Positions 1 to 11,196 of a stretch of DNA of 64,000 nt are shown here, piece by piece (within the stretch, counting starts at the first letter, position 1; each line of letters begins with the position of its first letter). The translations under genes were made by a program, and so were the position numbers. Source of the stretch: Gigaspora margarita (Eukaryota; Glomeromycota; Glomeromycetes; Diversisporales; Gigasporaceae); contig WTPW01000454.1 of the NCBI GenBank assembly GCA_009809945.1, positions 83,066-147,065 of the forward strand, in the 5' to 3' direction. Under the pieces are notes generated by a model, which was not told the origin of the DNA, made no database searches, and saw nothing but the letters and a program-made list of their open reading frames with translations.

Positions 1-103
1 AAAACATCAGGTCCTTGCACTGCTAACGCAGCCGTGGAGCCTGGCATATCAAAAACATCAGGTCCTTGCACTGCTAATGCAGCCATGGAGCCTGGCATAA
101 CAA
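1..103. repeat. 51-bp tandem repeat, two copies
   Basis: Two adjacent copies of a unit around ACATCAGGTCCTTGCACTGC differ at only a few positions. The unit is 17 codons in the minus-strand frame described for 1-296 and may continue beyond the window edge. Confidence 0.85.
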
Positions 104-296
104 CAGTTTCACTTGCTTGACTTCGGGTGGGTAAGGGAGGGCGATAGAGCCAGCCTCTACAAGGCGAGCGATAGCAAAAAGAAAGATAACCTTCTTCACA
201 GAGATCATTGACCTTAAATACTCCTTCCGTATCACCGGTCCATACTTGGCAATAGCCATAATCCCTTACCCTTATCATCGATCTAACAATAATCAT
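1..296 (-). CDS. Partial unrecognised gene, 5' part only, with 17-residue tandem repeat
   Basis: A minus-strand frame stays open from an ATG at 296 (a second ATG at 278 is equally possible) to the window edge, about 98 codons. It includes GYCQVWTGDTEGVFKVNDLC and a cysteine-containing stretch (CEEGYLSFCYRSPCRGW), then two copies of a 17-residue unit, DMPGSTAALAVQGPDVF-like, encoded by a 51-bp tandem DNA repeat at about 1-103. The repeat length is a multiple of three and the frame survives both copies, which supports coding. Base composition here is clearly richer in G and C than the surrounding AT-rich DNA. I do not recognise the family. The 61-codon frame at 74-259 on the same strand is a shifted shadow. 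The end of the gene lies outside the window, and an intron cannot be excluded. Confidence 0.4.
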   Translation of the reverse strand, partial: MIIVRSMIRVRDYGYCQVWTGDTEGVFKVNDLCEEGYLSFCYRSPCRGWLYRPPLPTRSQASETVVMPGSMAALAVQGPDVFDMPGSTAALAVQGPDV

Positions 297-1655
297 AACA
301 AAATGAATTACAAAATCATATGCAAATCCAAAATTACCTGTATATACAAGTTACAAAATATTACAACAATAATCAAAGAATAGCCATAAAAGGATACATA
401 AACAAAACCTGCACATGACCGGTTATAAAGTCATCTGATCTCGCAATAATGATCGCCCTGTCACTTCGTTGACAGGCTTTTCAATACCTTTAGAAATGAT
501 AACAGGCAAACTTGCCCGCAAGGTGAATCGCTAATATTCTTTCTTTTTTTTTTTTTTTAAGGAAATTTTTTTGATTCGTTAATTTTTTTGGAAAAATTTT
601 TTTGTTAAATCTTTTTTTTTTTAATTTTTTGAAAAAATTTTTATGCTTAAAATTTTTAATTTTATATTTAAATGAAAATAGACATTTCGGATTAATAATC
701 TAGGAAATATTATAATTTATATGGTGCGCTTTAATGTATATTGTTGCTATCGCATATTACTGTGTAAATTTTTTTCGATTTCTTGACATTGTGATTGTTG
801 TTCGTTATTAGAAAAAGTAAATTTTTAAAACTGAAGACTGAGTAAAAAAAGTCTTTAAAACTGAAGACTGAGTAAAAAAAGTCAAGTTACTGTGCGTAAA
901 AAAAAATCTAAACCGTAATATATATGGATTGATAAACTTTGTAATGTTAATTCATGTCAATATGTAAATATGGTTTCACAGACCAGTATTATGTTAAATT
1001 CCAGTACGATCACATGTAATGCGGGAGGAGCAAAATCCTTTTTTAGTAGGAATAATGAATTTCATTTATTTGTTTTTAGAAAGGGATAAGATTTTTCGCA
1101 TACAATATCATTATTGTGCAAAGTGACGTTACTTACTATTAATCTCAAAATTTATCTCATGATATAAAGCCTGAGTTATTGATGAAGTTTAATTCAAATT
1201 TTGTTGAATTCAGGGTTTATAATCTTTCTAAATTTTGCTCTGTCGTTGAAATTTTCATAGTTTCATCAGGTTTCGCCGTTTTTTTTCTTTGAGTTTGGTT
1301 TCGCCTTCTCACTACTTACATAAAAGTTTCGCTTAATAACTAATTTTCATCTGGTTCCGTACAAATCATCAACAGTCATTTCAAAGACACCACAATTCAT
1401 TGACGCTCATTTTGCAGACAGTTATTTTACTGATGACCAATTTTCAGATAAGTTTGTTTCGTAGGCAATATTTTTCATCGACAATTCATTCACCAAAAAA
1501 ATTATAGCTATTGTCGTTAGGGTTAGGTTTAGGTTTAAATTAAAATGAATCGATTTTTAATCGATTTTTTTAAAACATAATCAACCAACTAATCGATATC
1601 ATTTTTTCTCCAATTCATGGTGCTTGACGCTAATTCAAGACTAATGATGTGGTGT

Positions 1656-2298
1656 CCCTATAAGAAACATGTACCGTAAAGGTACGGGTTGGCGGCGTAA
1701 AGCACGGGGTTTGGTGGCACGGATTAAACCCGGATTTGGTAAGTAAGAGGCTTGGATTGGCACGGATTTTGGCCAGTGTTGGACCGTATACCCGTACCAA
1801 TTGGACCGTTAATGACTCGGGTTTTGCAACACTTTACTAGTCCGGGTTTTGGCACAGGTAATTAACGTGAATTAACGCTCTATACAACTGTGACAAAAAA
1901 AAAAATACATACAAGTAGAATACATAAATTTATATCAACAATCAATATAATATGAACAAACTAACTGCACATGTATCAAATTTTGTAAGAATTTTTTTGT
2001 TAAGACACCAAGAGCAGTTTCATTAGTGAAATTACGAGATCTCGCAATTTTTTTTAAAAAAATCATATATTGATCTTTTCGCTCTTCGTGAAACGAGCCA
2101 ACACGTACCACCTTTGACACATATCATTCCGTGAATGAAGGTGCCATTACGTATGATGTGACATAACGTGCCGCCTCCTCCGTACCACTTTTTACCGTGA
2201 CATTCCGTCAACGCCCCTGTACGTATCACTCCGACCGTGCCATTAAGTGGATCCCGACACCAACCCGTACCACGCCCCAGACCACTTTTTTTATAGGG
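1656..2298. mobile_element. 643-bp TIR element (family M1, copy 1)
   Basis: The element starts CCCTATAAGAAA and ends TTTTTTTATAGGG, with TGT on both sides, so a 3-bp target duplication is likely. It is an inverted copy of 5710-6270: the reverse complement of its right part matches the other copy through GCACGG-rich repeats, the conserved block around CTCGTTTCACGAAGAGCGAA and a poly-T/poly-A stretch. The paralogous segment near 45700 lacks it, so the insertion postdates the duplication. No transposase is encoded; the short frames across it are not credible genes. The superfamily is not assigned. Confidence 0.75.
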
Positions 2299-2905
2299 TG
2301 TCAGTAAATATAATCTAAATACAGTAAGAAACTTAATGAGAAGTGGCCTATTTGATTATGGATATAATAAATTCATGCATGAACTACGGATTAATTTATA
2401 ATCATATCGTGATATACAGTAACTTGCGCGAAATGGTGAAAGGTTTCTTTTATTTTTCGACCATATTTACGAACTAATAATATAAATATGAAGTAATAAC
2501 TTCTTTTAAATGCACAAACTAAATAAATCAAAATAAGAAATTAATAAGAAGTGTAAACGGTTTAAATCCCAAATTTCTATTCGCTATTTATAATTAAGAT
2601 TTCCATATTTTCATATTGATAATCGCCCGATAAACGAAATTACGGAAGGTCAGTGTGGTATATATTGCCAGGAGTGTTACAGAATGGGGTATAAAAAGTA
2701 TTTTCACAAATCAGTATGATATGGATGAGTAGATCAGTCTGGTCATCATTTTATAATTCTAGGAAATAATTTGCTTGAAGAAATAACTTTATCTATTTCA
2801 TAGTATCTAAATTTTTTTTTATTATTTAATTCTCTCATTTAGTAACAATTAATATCGTAATCTTTCAATAATCGGTGATCTAAATTGAATGTATCATCCA
2901 AATAA

Positions 2906-4792
2906 TTATCGTTGAAGTGGATGTCCTATATTTTTATAACTAATTTTATTGCAATAAAAATCTGTAAGGAATTTTTATGAAAAGATTCTGCTAATACTTT
3001 TCATCCTTTGATACCAAAATTAGCATCGTGAGAACTAAACAAATTAGATCTGTTTTTTACATGAAGCGGTTTGGCCAATAATTTTCCTCCTTCATCACCA
3101 ATATTGTTACTATCAAGAAACAAGAAGCAAGTGTAGCATTCCTACTAAGAGCTTCTGTTAGCACTTTTACTCTATCCGAATCGATGCTATTATTACTAAG
3201 ACATAAAGAGGTTAGAGTATTATTCTTGTAAAGAGCATTTGCCAATACTTTTGCCAATTTTATTTATGCCAAGATCTAAAGAAGTCAAAATAGTGTTTAT
3301 ATAAAGCGCCTTTGCTAATACATTTCCACCTTCTGATTCAAGCTGGTTATTCCAAAGATCCAAAGAAATTAGAGTGATGTTCATACTGTCATGCCTGAAG
3401 TTAGCATTTTCTTGAAGTTGCAGCTTGAAGTTACACTTGCCTAAAATTACCTGCTAACGCGTGCTAGACTCTAATTTCAGGGCTAAATTTAGTCAAGTGC
3501 AATTAGTGCAATTTTAGGCACCTGAAGTTAAGTCTTGGCAAAATTAGTATCGGTTTTGAGGAAAGCAAAGCATTAATGTAGGTTCTTTGCAAGACAATCT
3601 CTTTGACTTCTTTAGATCTTAAAGGTTCAATTTTAGTACTGAGGGTTGCAAAACATTAGCAAAGGGTTTTTAGATCAACGATACAATGACATCTTTAGAT
3701 CTTTACCGTGTTGATATTAGTATATAAGGAGGAAAAGCATTGGCAGAGGTTCTTTATATGAATAATATTCTAATTTCTTTGAATATTGGCTGCAACGAAA
3801 AGCATTGGAAATGACATTTATAAGAATACTACTCTGACTTCTTTAGATCTTGTGAGAATAATACTGGCATTGAAGGAACAAAGCATTGGTAAAGGCTCTT
3901 TATAAAAATACTGTTCTAACCTCTTAAAATATTAGTAATAATAATATCGATGTTGGAAGGAGTGAAAGCATTAGCTGAAGCTTTTTATAAGAACTGTTCT
4001 AACTTCTTTAGACTTTAGTAATAATAATATCGATTCGTGAGGGAATAAAAGCATTGGCTAAGGTTTTTTGTATGAACATTACTCTAAATAGTATTGATGC
4101 TGAAGAAGGAAAGGCGTTAGCAAATGTGCTTTGTAATGTCGTGTCTGAAGTTGACACTGCCTGAATTATAAAGAAGTTAGAGAGATGTTTTTGCAAAGAG
4201 CCTCTGCTAATGATTTTACATTCTCAGCCCTAAGTCGATCATAAATCTCTAATGAATCAGATAAATGAATTTGCAATAGTTTCCGCAATGCTTTTATGCC
4301 TTCAGAGCAAAATGATTGAAACAAAACTTTGAAGAAATAATCGTAGTATATTCACGAAGATTTCTAATTGCACTATTATAAATAATTCTTCTAAGTTTTA
4401 AATATTTAAGTGACTTATTTGTTCGCAGAAATATTGCGACTAAAGAGCTTCTAATGGCACTTACACGCTCATCAAAATCGTGAATTCCTGGTTTATAACA
4501 GCCTTCATTAAGTCAACTTGCAATTCCATCATAAAGAAAACGACCTACAAATTCAGTATAACTCGTATATTCAAATAAATGGATTTGAATAATTTTAAAA
4601 GTGATTAATAGAGCTAATAACTTATAAGTTTCCTATTGTCCACATGGAAAAGTGGTTCTCTCCATAATATTGGTATAAAAATTTTGCACCAATAACGGTT
4701 TATGAGAAGGCATGAAAATAAACATTTATAATTACCGTAGTCCGTAAGTTATTAAAGATTTCGAAAAGACATTCGTTCGGTAATGCCAACAT
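2906..4792 (-). pseudogene. F-box/LRR pseudogene with internal inversion
   Basis: This is the decayed paralogue of the intact gene at 46544-48298. The start at 4792 still encodes MLALPNEC and FEIFNNLRT, and the 3' end at 2906 matches the stop region of the intact copy. Frameshifts and stops are scattered throughout. From about 3550 to 4139 the LRR coding sequence is on the opposite strand: it is the reverse complement of the part of the intact gene lying at about 47050-47650, whereas both flanks are in the normal orientation. A 160-bp non-LRR insertion occupies 3388-3549 at one breakpoint. Loss of function is clear. No intact substitute reading frame spans the region. Confidence 0.85.
3388..3549. 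mobile_element. Inverted-repeat insertion at inversion breakpoint
   Basis: The sequence between the normal and inverted LRR segments has no counterpart in the intact gene. It contains GCCTAAAATT and its inverse AATTTTAGGC, and several GAAGTT/TGCCTGAAGTT motifs. A related motif, GTCTGAAGTTGACACTGCCTGA, marks the other breakpoint at about 4140-4165. It is probably a small transposon or transposon remnant involved in the rearrangement; the family is unknown. Confidence 0.5.
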
Positions 4793-5135
4793 TTTATTGT
4801 GTATGCAACAGTACAGTACAAACGTCCACGTAAAGCAGCGTATAATATTATATCATATATACTTGGTGTTAGCGCTACACGTACGTACGCACGTATGTAC
4901 GTAATCGATTTTTATTTGGCATGTAATAATTTTAAAGTACAAATTTTCACCTGACATCGAAAGCGAATTTCACGCACGTGATATATCATTACGTAATTGG
5001 ATATTTCTGGTAATGCCAGATATTTAATTAATACGCAGATTCATCACGAGCGATGTGTAGCATCAGTCGGCGGTCTCCCACAAAAAGCGGGCCGACTTTG
5101 ACATGAAGTTTTAAAGTCTTGTACGTGTATTTGGC

Positions 5136-5276
5136 AACCGGGTAAAATTCACCACCCAAATTTATTTCAGATCATGCGATATGATTTTGACGAATATCGT
5201 GTATTATGTCATTCTAACTCATAATGAAAATATCACATGATCTGAAATAAATTTGGCCGGTGAATTTTACCCGGTT
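5136..5276. mobile_element. 141-bp MITE with 9-bp target duplication
   Basis: The termini are 41-bp inverted repeats beginning AACCGGGTAAAATTCACC, with two mismatches. The immediately flanking sequence on both sides is GTATTTGGC, a perfect 9-bp direct repeat. A target duplication of that length is typical of Mutator-like (MULE) elements. No coding capacity. Confidence 0.9.
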
Positions 5277-5709
5277 GTATTTGGCGGGCCATGACTGCTT
5301 ATTTGCATCGGCTATTTTTATATTCGTAGTCATCTAATAGTTCCAAAAAGAAATCCGTGCCGGTATCACGGGACAGACAACCACCAACCATAAATACAAA
5401 GCATCTCACGATATACCCAATGGTGAGAGACGGTATGATTTGGCAAGGCTAAGACGTATCGGGTATATGGTGGGTCCACGAAAACAGTTTATTTTATGAA
5501 CGAGGGGCAGTGAAACCAAGATCGGTTTCTAATTTTTATTTTTATTTATTTCTATTTTTAGGTTCATCTCTATATCGAACGATATCTATATCTGATTTCG
5601 CTGAATAGTACAGTACATGGGCTTTTTGTACTATTTCTACTTCGTATGGGATTCCACAATTTACTACCCGAAAGCCAGAATCACGCCATTTCGAAATTCC
5701 TTGATCTGG

Positions 5710-6270
5710 CCCTGTAAGAAAAGTGGTACGGGTGGTGGTATGGGTTGTGTCGGAAATGCTCGAAATGGCACGGATCGTGTGGTACGTACAGGAACGTTTC
5801 ACGGAGTGGCACGGTAAAAACGGCACGGACATTACGGCAAAGGTGGCGCGTAATGGCGCATTCAGATGGCACGTATGTGTACGTTACACATGTGTTGGCT
5901 CGTTTCATGGAGAACGAAAGATCAGTTAAGAGTTTTTTTTTTAAAAAAAAAAAGAGCGATATCTCATGATTTCACTGATGAAGCTTCCCTGCGTGTCTTA
6001 ACAAAAAAAATAAAAATTCTTACTTATGTAAATTTATGGTTTAATAGTTAATCCACATCGTTATCGCTGTGGCACGTGAATTTACGTTCACTTATGCCAA
6101 ATCCCGTACCGATTCGACTAGTAAACTGCTGCAAAACCCGAGCCATTTACGGTCCATTTGGCATGGGCATATGGTCCAACACGGTCACGGAATCCATGCC
6201 AATCCAGACCAAAAAGACCCATGCCTATCCGATGCAACCCATGCCGATCCGGTCCAATTTTCTTATAGGG
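5710..6270. mobile_element. 561-bp TIR element (family M1, copy 2)
   Basis: The ends are CCCTGTAAGAAAA and TTTTCTTATAGGG, 12 of 13 matching as inverted repeats, with TGG on both sides as the likely 3-bp target duplication. It is the inverse-oriented relative of 1656-2298. The GC-richer GGCACGG/GGTACGG repeat content gives several short open frames on both strands, but they overlap one another and have no recognisable domain, so I treat them as non-coding. Confidence 0.75.
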
Positions 6271-6384
6271 TGGTTAAGTTATCGATGGGCTGTGCACAAG
6301 AGCCAGTTTCCAACGGGTGATCACATTACTTTTGCAAAGTCGTTGTCACTGTTTACAACCAGTCATTTCTTCCTCTAACAACAA

Positions 6385-6545
6385 CTCATACAGGGGGGTC
6401 ACCAAAATTCTGGGTCGGGATATGTCAGAGTCATCAGAATCATGGTCGGCTGGATCGGAAACAATCAATTTTGCCCCAAGATCATAAAAAATTTTGCCAA
6501 TAAATCACATACATTTATTAATGCATATCCATTAGCCATACTAAA
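6385..6545. mobile_element. Solo end of the CAGG-GGG TA-element family
   Basis: The block begins ACAGGGGGGTCACCAAAATT and continues through TCATGGTCGGCTGGAT and TTTTGCCCCAAGATCATAAA. These match one end of the complete element at 34004-34240 (there in the opposite orientation) and the outer copy at 33837. The other end is absent, so this is a truncated copy. Confidence 0.65.
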
Positions 6546-6871
6546 GTTAGTACAAAAGGCTTAATTTAGCACAGTTAAAAACTGAAATTTTGAAAAGATT
6601 TTATTATTAACCTTATATCAAATTTTTATAATAGATAAATATATATCTATTTAATCTACTTGTCATTTTAGAAGTATATCTTTTTGATAAAATTTATATT
6701 TATTGGCTCAGAAATGAACTTAAAAATAAAAAATTATTAAGCTTTAATACAATTTTTACTTATAATAAAATTTAATAATTATAATATAAAATTTTAATAA
6801 AACTATTTTTTATATAAAATATTTAATAAAAATTAATTTTTTTATAAAATATTTTTAATATTTTATAATTA

Positions 6872-7123
6872 GGCTGTTCGAAATTACAATTTCGTTTAAC
6901 GTTCTCCCTCCCACCAGCTCTAAGAGCCCCCTAGATTTAAACAGGCCAATCAGAACGCTCATCTCATTTTAGGATTTCAATAAGTCACGTGCTTATAAGT
7001 CAACCAATAATAATGTGTTTATTTTTTGTAATTTTAATATGTTTGTTTAATTTGACCCCCCTCCCCCCACCACGCTTAAGCTTCTTAAGGGAACGTTAAA
7101 CGAAATTATAAATTCAAATGGCC
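6872..7123. mobile_element. 252-bp MITE, TTA target duplication (PIF/Harbinger-like)
   Basis: Imperfect inverted repeats of about 33 bp run from GGCTGTTCGAAATTAC through AATTTCGTTTAACGTTC. TTA lies directly outside both ends. TTA and TAA duplications with GGC/GGG-starting termini are characteristic of PIF/Harbinger MITEs. The interior includes runs of C and no coding sequence. Confidence 0.75.
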
Positions 7124-8430
7124 TTATTTATAATAAAATAAATTTTTAAGCTAAAAATTTTGATTAAAAAATTTGATTAATTTTTAAAGTTTTATGTTAA
7201 TTGGTAATTAAAAATATTTTATTAAGGTACATATTTGCCAATCTGCAGAATTAAACCATACTAATCTGCAAATAGTCACATCTGATTGGGTATAAATTTA
7301 AAAAAACTGCATTAAACATATTTCCCCACCTAAAAAAACAACAAAATATATGTCAACCCATTTTTCCTACCCTAAACCATTTCTTACTTTTTGGGAAATA
7401 CTGTAGAAATTAGCAAAACATAGTAATAATAAATAAGTATAAAAATATTTATTCACTGTCTTATTATGATTGCATAACAAAAATTTACATGTTATTAATT
7501 ACTATAAGTTTTTTTTGTAAACTGATATTTAGAAAGATGTTGCATTAAAAAAGAAAAATCTCTAAGCATATATTATTTGCATCCACAGATGATATGCATT
7601 TAGGGTTTTTTATTTAAGATCTGATTGTATTTCTGTTATAATATGAATTTTTCCTGTTTTAATATTTGTTTTTGAATAGATATGAACTCTTCCTGTTAAT
7701 CACTTGTACACAAATTTTTCCAACTTAAATATTTTAAAAAAATCTTATAATATTAAAATTTATTAAGATAACTTGGTTTTTACTTCTAAATAAACTTGTT
7801 CCTTTTTTAAAAATACATATAATATTAAAATTTTATTGCTAAAATCTTCAAACTCATTGAGTAAAGCCTAAATATTGTATTTTCTCAAAATACATCTAAA
7901 ACAGCCTTTTTAATCTATTTTGCAAAATAAAAAAAAGTTAAAGAGCAAACTCTTCTCATCATAACAAGCTGTATTTCAGGCTTGTAGCCCTAAAATTAAC
8001 TAAGATATACTTAAAATATCTTTAACTCTTCTATATTTCTTTTTTTCTTTTTTTTTCTTTTTTTTTCTACAAAAAACCCTATAGGCGTTTTATGTATGGC
8101 TTAAAATCGTGCTAACCACATTTTTAATAACAAAAATTTATTGGTTCTTAAATATTTACACGAATTATTAATTAATTTTACACAAAACAAATATTTAATT
8201 TTTGTGATCTTTCTAATTTATACAAAGGAACGTTACCAAAATTATAAATTTTGTACACTTTGTGTAGCACATGATTCGTATGACATGTGACTTGGTAACA
8301 TGTGATCTGTATATCACATGTCTTGTATAACATATTTTAGATTTGTTGGTATTACATTACATAAAACAAATTATACCTCTTTGTGAAGCTTACAACAATC
8401 TCCACTTTATTATTCTATTTGTTAAATTCA
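7124..8430. other. AT-rich intergenic stretch
   Basis: No gene, inverted repeat or tandem array was found here apart from homopolymer and T/C runs around 8035-8065 and a short cluster of ACATGTGA-type words at about 8270-8325. Confidence 0.5.
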
Positions 8431-8509
8431 ATTTCTTTTTAACAATTCTAAATACTGATTTTATTTATTTAACCAAATTTTTATCTTAATCAAATTACTA
8501 TATTCCAGT

Positions 8510-9995
8510 ATGCCTACTCTAACAACCCAAGAACCTGATACTTTAGATCTTGATTTCTTTTACAAAAATGTCACTGAAACTTATAGAACCTATAGTGTTG
8601 CAATATATGAAGATAATCCACTAATTGTTAAACCGATTCCAAAAAACTTCTGTCCAACAAATTGCTTTGATACAAACCTCCACTCCATAAAAAAGGCAAC
8701 ACATTTCTTTTCTGCACCACTTTCTACTGCTATAGTTGCTTGTATTTGCAAAAAATACCATACCAAATTCATAGCAGAAAATAATAAAATCTATGATTAA
8801 CACCCAATATTAGTCCAACTACATCTAATTCACAAAACAAAAAACTATTCAAAAACTTAATAGCACACAACAAACAATCCCATCATCTCCAACTCTCAAC
8901 AAAAATCCACTTTAACTAATCCTACTAATATTTTTTCACCTTCACCATCCTTACATATGCATACATGCCCAAAATGTTGGCATGTAATTAGTTGTAAATT
9001 GGCCAACAATCAACATTATTCACAAGGTGATGTAATTCAGGAAGGTGAAGACTATTATTACTCTAGCTGTTTGGCTCTATAACTATTGCATCTAATGAAG
9101 CTTTTTACAACAACAATTGGAACAAACACACAATATATCTACTCTTACTTCTTCTATATCTTCTTTTGCTACATCAACTACTGAGCCATTTTCTAATATT
9201 TTTTCAACTTATAATACCTCTTTATTTAAACACAAACAAAAACAACAGCAACAACAACTAAATAAACAAGTATATAAACAATAACAGAAATTAACTTTAT
9301 TAAAACAAAGCTAACAACAAAACCTCAATTCACCTCTATCTAATAAAAATTCTCAATCCAACCCACTTGCTAACTTATTTCCACTTACTCCATTACTGAA
9401 AACTCCAATTACAAAAAATATTAATACTAGCATGGAAATTAATCCCCCTACTACTGCTCAAGATTCTTCTATTACTGATCAACTGACAGACAAAAATACA
9501 AACCAAATCCAGCCTACTCTTATTCAATCTCAAAATTTACTATCAAATGAACCAAAATCTAAACCAAATCCATCTTATGATTGGTTGCTTAATTTTTTGA
9601 TTACTGAAGAAATGGAATCTAATAAGAAGTTTTAAACCAAACTGTCTCATTAGCTTTTTGGATTCCTTAAAAACATCTTTTTGATTTCATTCCTGGAAAG
9701 GAAATCAAATCAGAAAAAAAGAACCAACTAGTTTACAAAGCATCTTTTAAACATCTTCTGCATTCAATAGTTGGGCTACATTCTAATTTCTTAATAGATC
9801 TTATTTTTGAACATAACCCAGATATCGACAAAAATGCTACAATACTATTTGACTATCTTGAATCTACATTCAAAAACATTACTCTACAATTCACATCAAT
9901 TTTATTTACCAAACTTAATTATAAAGAAATATTTGCCTTACCTGTTACTGTGCCACTTTATAAAACACAAAGCTGACTTCAACTATGCCTTAATC
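8510..9995 (+). pseudogene. LINE ORF1, 5' half (decayed)
   Basis: The first open frame, 8510-8800 (96 codons, starting MPTLTTQEPD), is followed by separate frames interrupted by stops. At about 8956-9081 a frame reads MHTCPKCWHVISCK and ends in SSC, a CxxC..C..C pattern resembling a zinc knuckle or ribbon. The 9432-9635 frame is a Ser/Thr/Gln-rich linker. At about 9720-9990 a further frame (YKASFKHLLHSIVGLHS...) runs up to the Tc1 insertion at 9998. Position upstream of the endonuclease implies ORF1, the nucleic-acid-binding protein of LINEs. No RRM was recognised. The pieces are no longer joined in one frame. Confidence 0.5.
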
Positions 9996-10261
9996 TACAG
10001 TGGCCTACCATATTATTATGGACACTTTTTGGGTAACCATTGCTCAAAATCGGGTAAGTAAACATAGCACGAAATTTATAACATGTGACTGCCTGATCTC
10101 ATGGTACAACATACTAAAATTTTACACGATTTTATTACATCACACAGAAATGATACAAAAAATTCTAAAAATTTGATTTATTTGTACGAAAGCCAAAATT
10201 TTACATTTTCTATATTTTTTTTCTTTACATTTTTATATATAAAAAAAAAACAAATTATATT

Positions 10262-10905
10262 ATAATATTTGATGGGCTGCCCCCAGTTTCTATACAAGCA
10301 TCAACCTGATTTGGATGCTGGCAACAGTCTGTAGCAAAGTTCTGGTGGTATTTCATACTATGATTTTTTAACAAGAGCATCCAGCTTTATGAGATTACTA
10401 ACGCCCATTTTTTATTTGGTTCATGCTAGAGGAACCCAGAAAAGAATGTATATAGGTCTCGTCCGACCACAACACACCACTCCTGATGTTCAGGTACCCA
10501 TTTATACCTTTTTTCCATATTCTCAGCCATGATAAGAGGCTTTGGGGACGACACAAGAAAACAAGCCCAAACTGTGCAAAGCATGGCACATGGTACTCTC
10601 AGAAATTGTTTTTTTGCTTTGACAATTGTATAGGTTGGTTATTTGTATAAGGCTGAGATAGTGATTGCCATCTGTAACCAAGCCTTAAAGTTTTTAAGAT
10701 CCAAGGGTGTTAGAGTTTTTGGTCGACCAGTCCTTTTTTTTGAATTTTTGTGCCTGACTCACTGTACTGCTTTATGATGTGTCCCACAGAACTTTTACTA
10801 CAACCAGCTGCAGCTGCAATTGTACAATGCAAATCACCTCTTTGGTGTCCATAAATTATGGCTCCTCGCTGACTTTCTGTTAAATCTTTCTCTATGCCTA
10901 TTTTT
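10262..10905 (-). pseudogene. Tc1-like transposase remnant
   Basis: Reading the minus strand from about 10905, the N-terminal helix-turn-helix is clear: LTESQRGAIIYGHQRGDL, IAAAAGCSKSSVGHIIKQYS. This is the DNA-binding pattern of Tc1 transposases. After frameshifts and a stop, a later frame gives GVLWSDETYIHSFLGSS, which corresponds to the W-S-D-E block carrying a catalytic aspartate of the DDE domain. The downstream SPDLNPIE block containing the last acidic residue is not visible, so the C-terminal catalytic part is deleted or beyond recognition. The protein cannot be active. Confidence 0.75.
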
Positions 10906-11196
10906 TGTAGAAAAAAAAATTAAGATGCACATCTGTTTATTTTTATGCCAATTGGTTATACAGATATACTTATTTTTATAATACATAATGTGATCTGGGT
11001 GTCACACTATATTTGAATGAAATTTGAACCGATTTGAACAAAAAATCAATTTTTTGTGAATTTTTTTTTAAAAAAAAAAAATTCAAAAAATTCTGAAAAT
11101 CGATTTTTGTACAAACCCAAAAATGGTACTTTGTACTATTTTTTGTATAACTCCAGAGCAATCTATTAATACTGCGTAAAATTTTAGTATGTTGTT

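Larger units (their letters stand above)
490..5085. repeat. Segmental duplication, copy A
   Basis: This block is collinear with 44610-48650 in the same orientation. Shared landmarks are the AAATGATAA..CTTGCCCGCAAG start, AAACTGAAGACTGAG at about 830, the TTAGGGTTAGG tract at about 1517, CTAATTCAAGACTAATGATG at about 1631, the LRR gene body, the CACGTACGTACG run upstream of the gene and GATGTGTAGCATCAGTCGG at about 5054. Copy A differs by an inserted 643-bp TIR element, a 27-bp internal duplication at 828-882, a lost block of roughly 300 bp near 2700 (or a gain in copy B) and a scrambled LRR gene. Outside the decayed gene it contains no supportable gene. Confidence 0.85.

Noticed and set aside
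5542..6378. Overlapping short frames on both strands (up to 100 codons)
   Set aside because: They lie mainly in the 5710-6270 TIR element, overlap in several frames and share no recognisable domain. The openness reflects locally higher GC.
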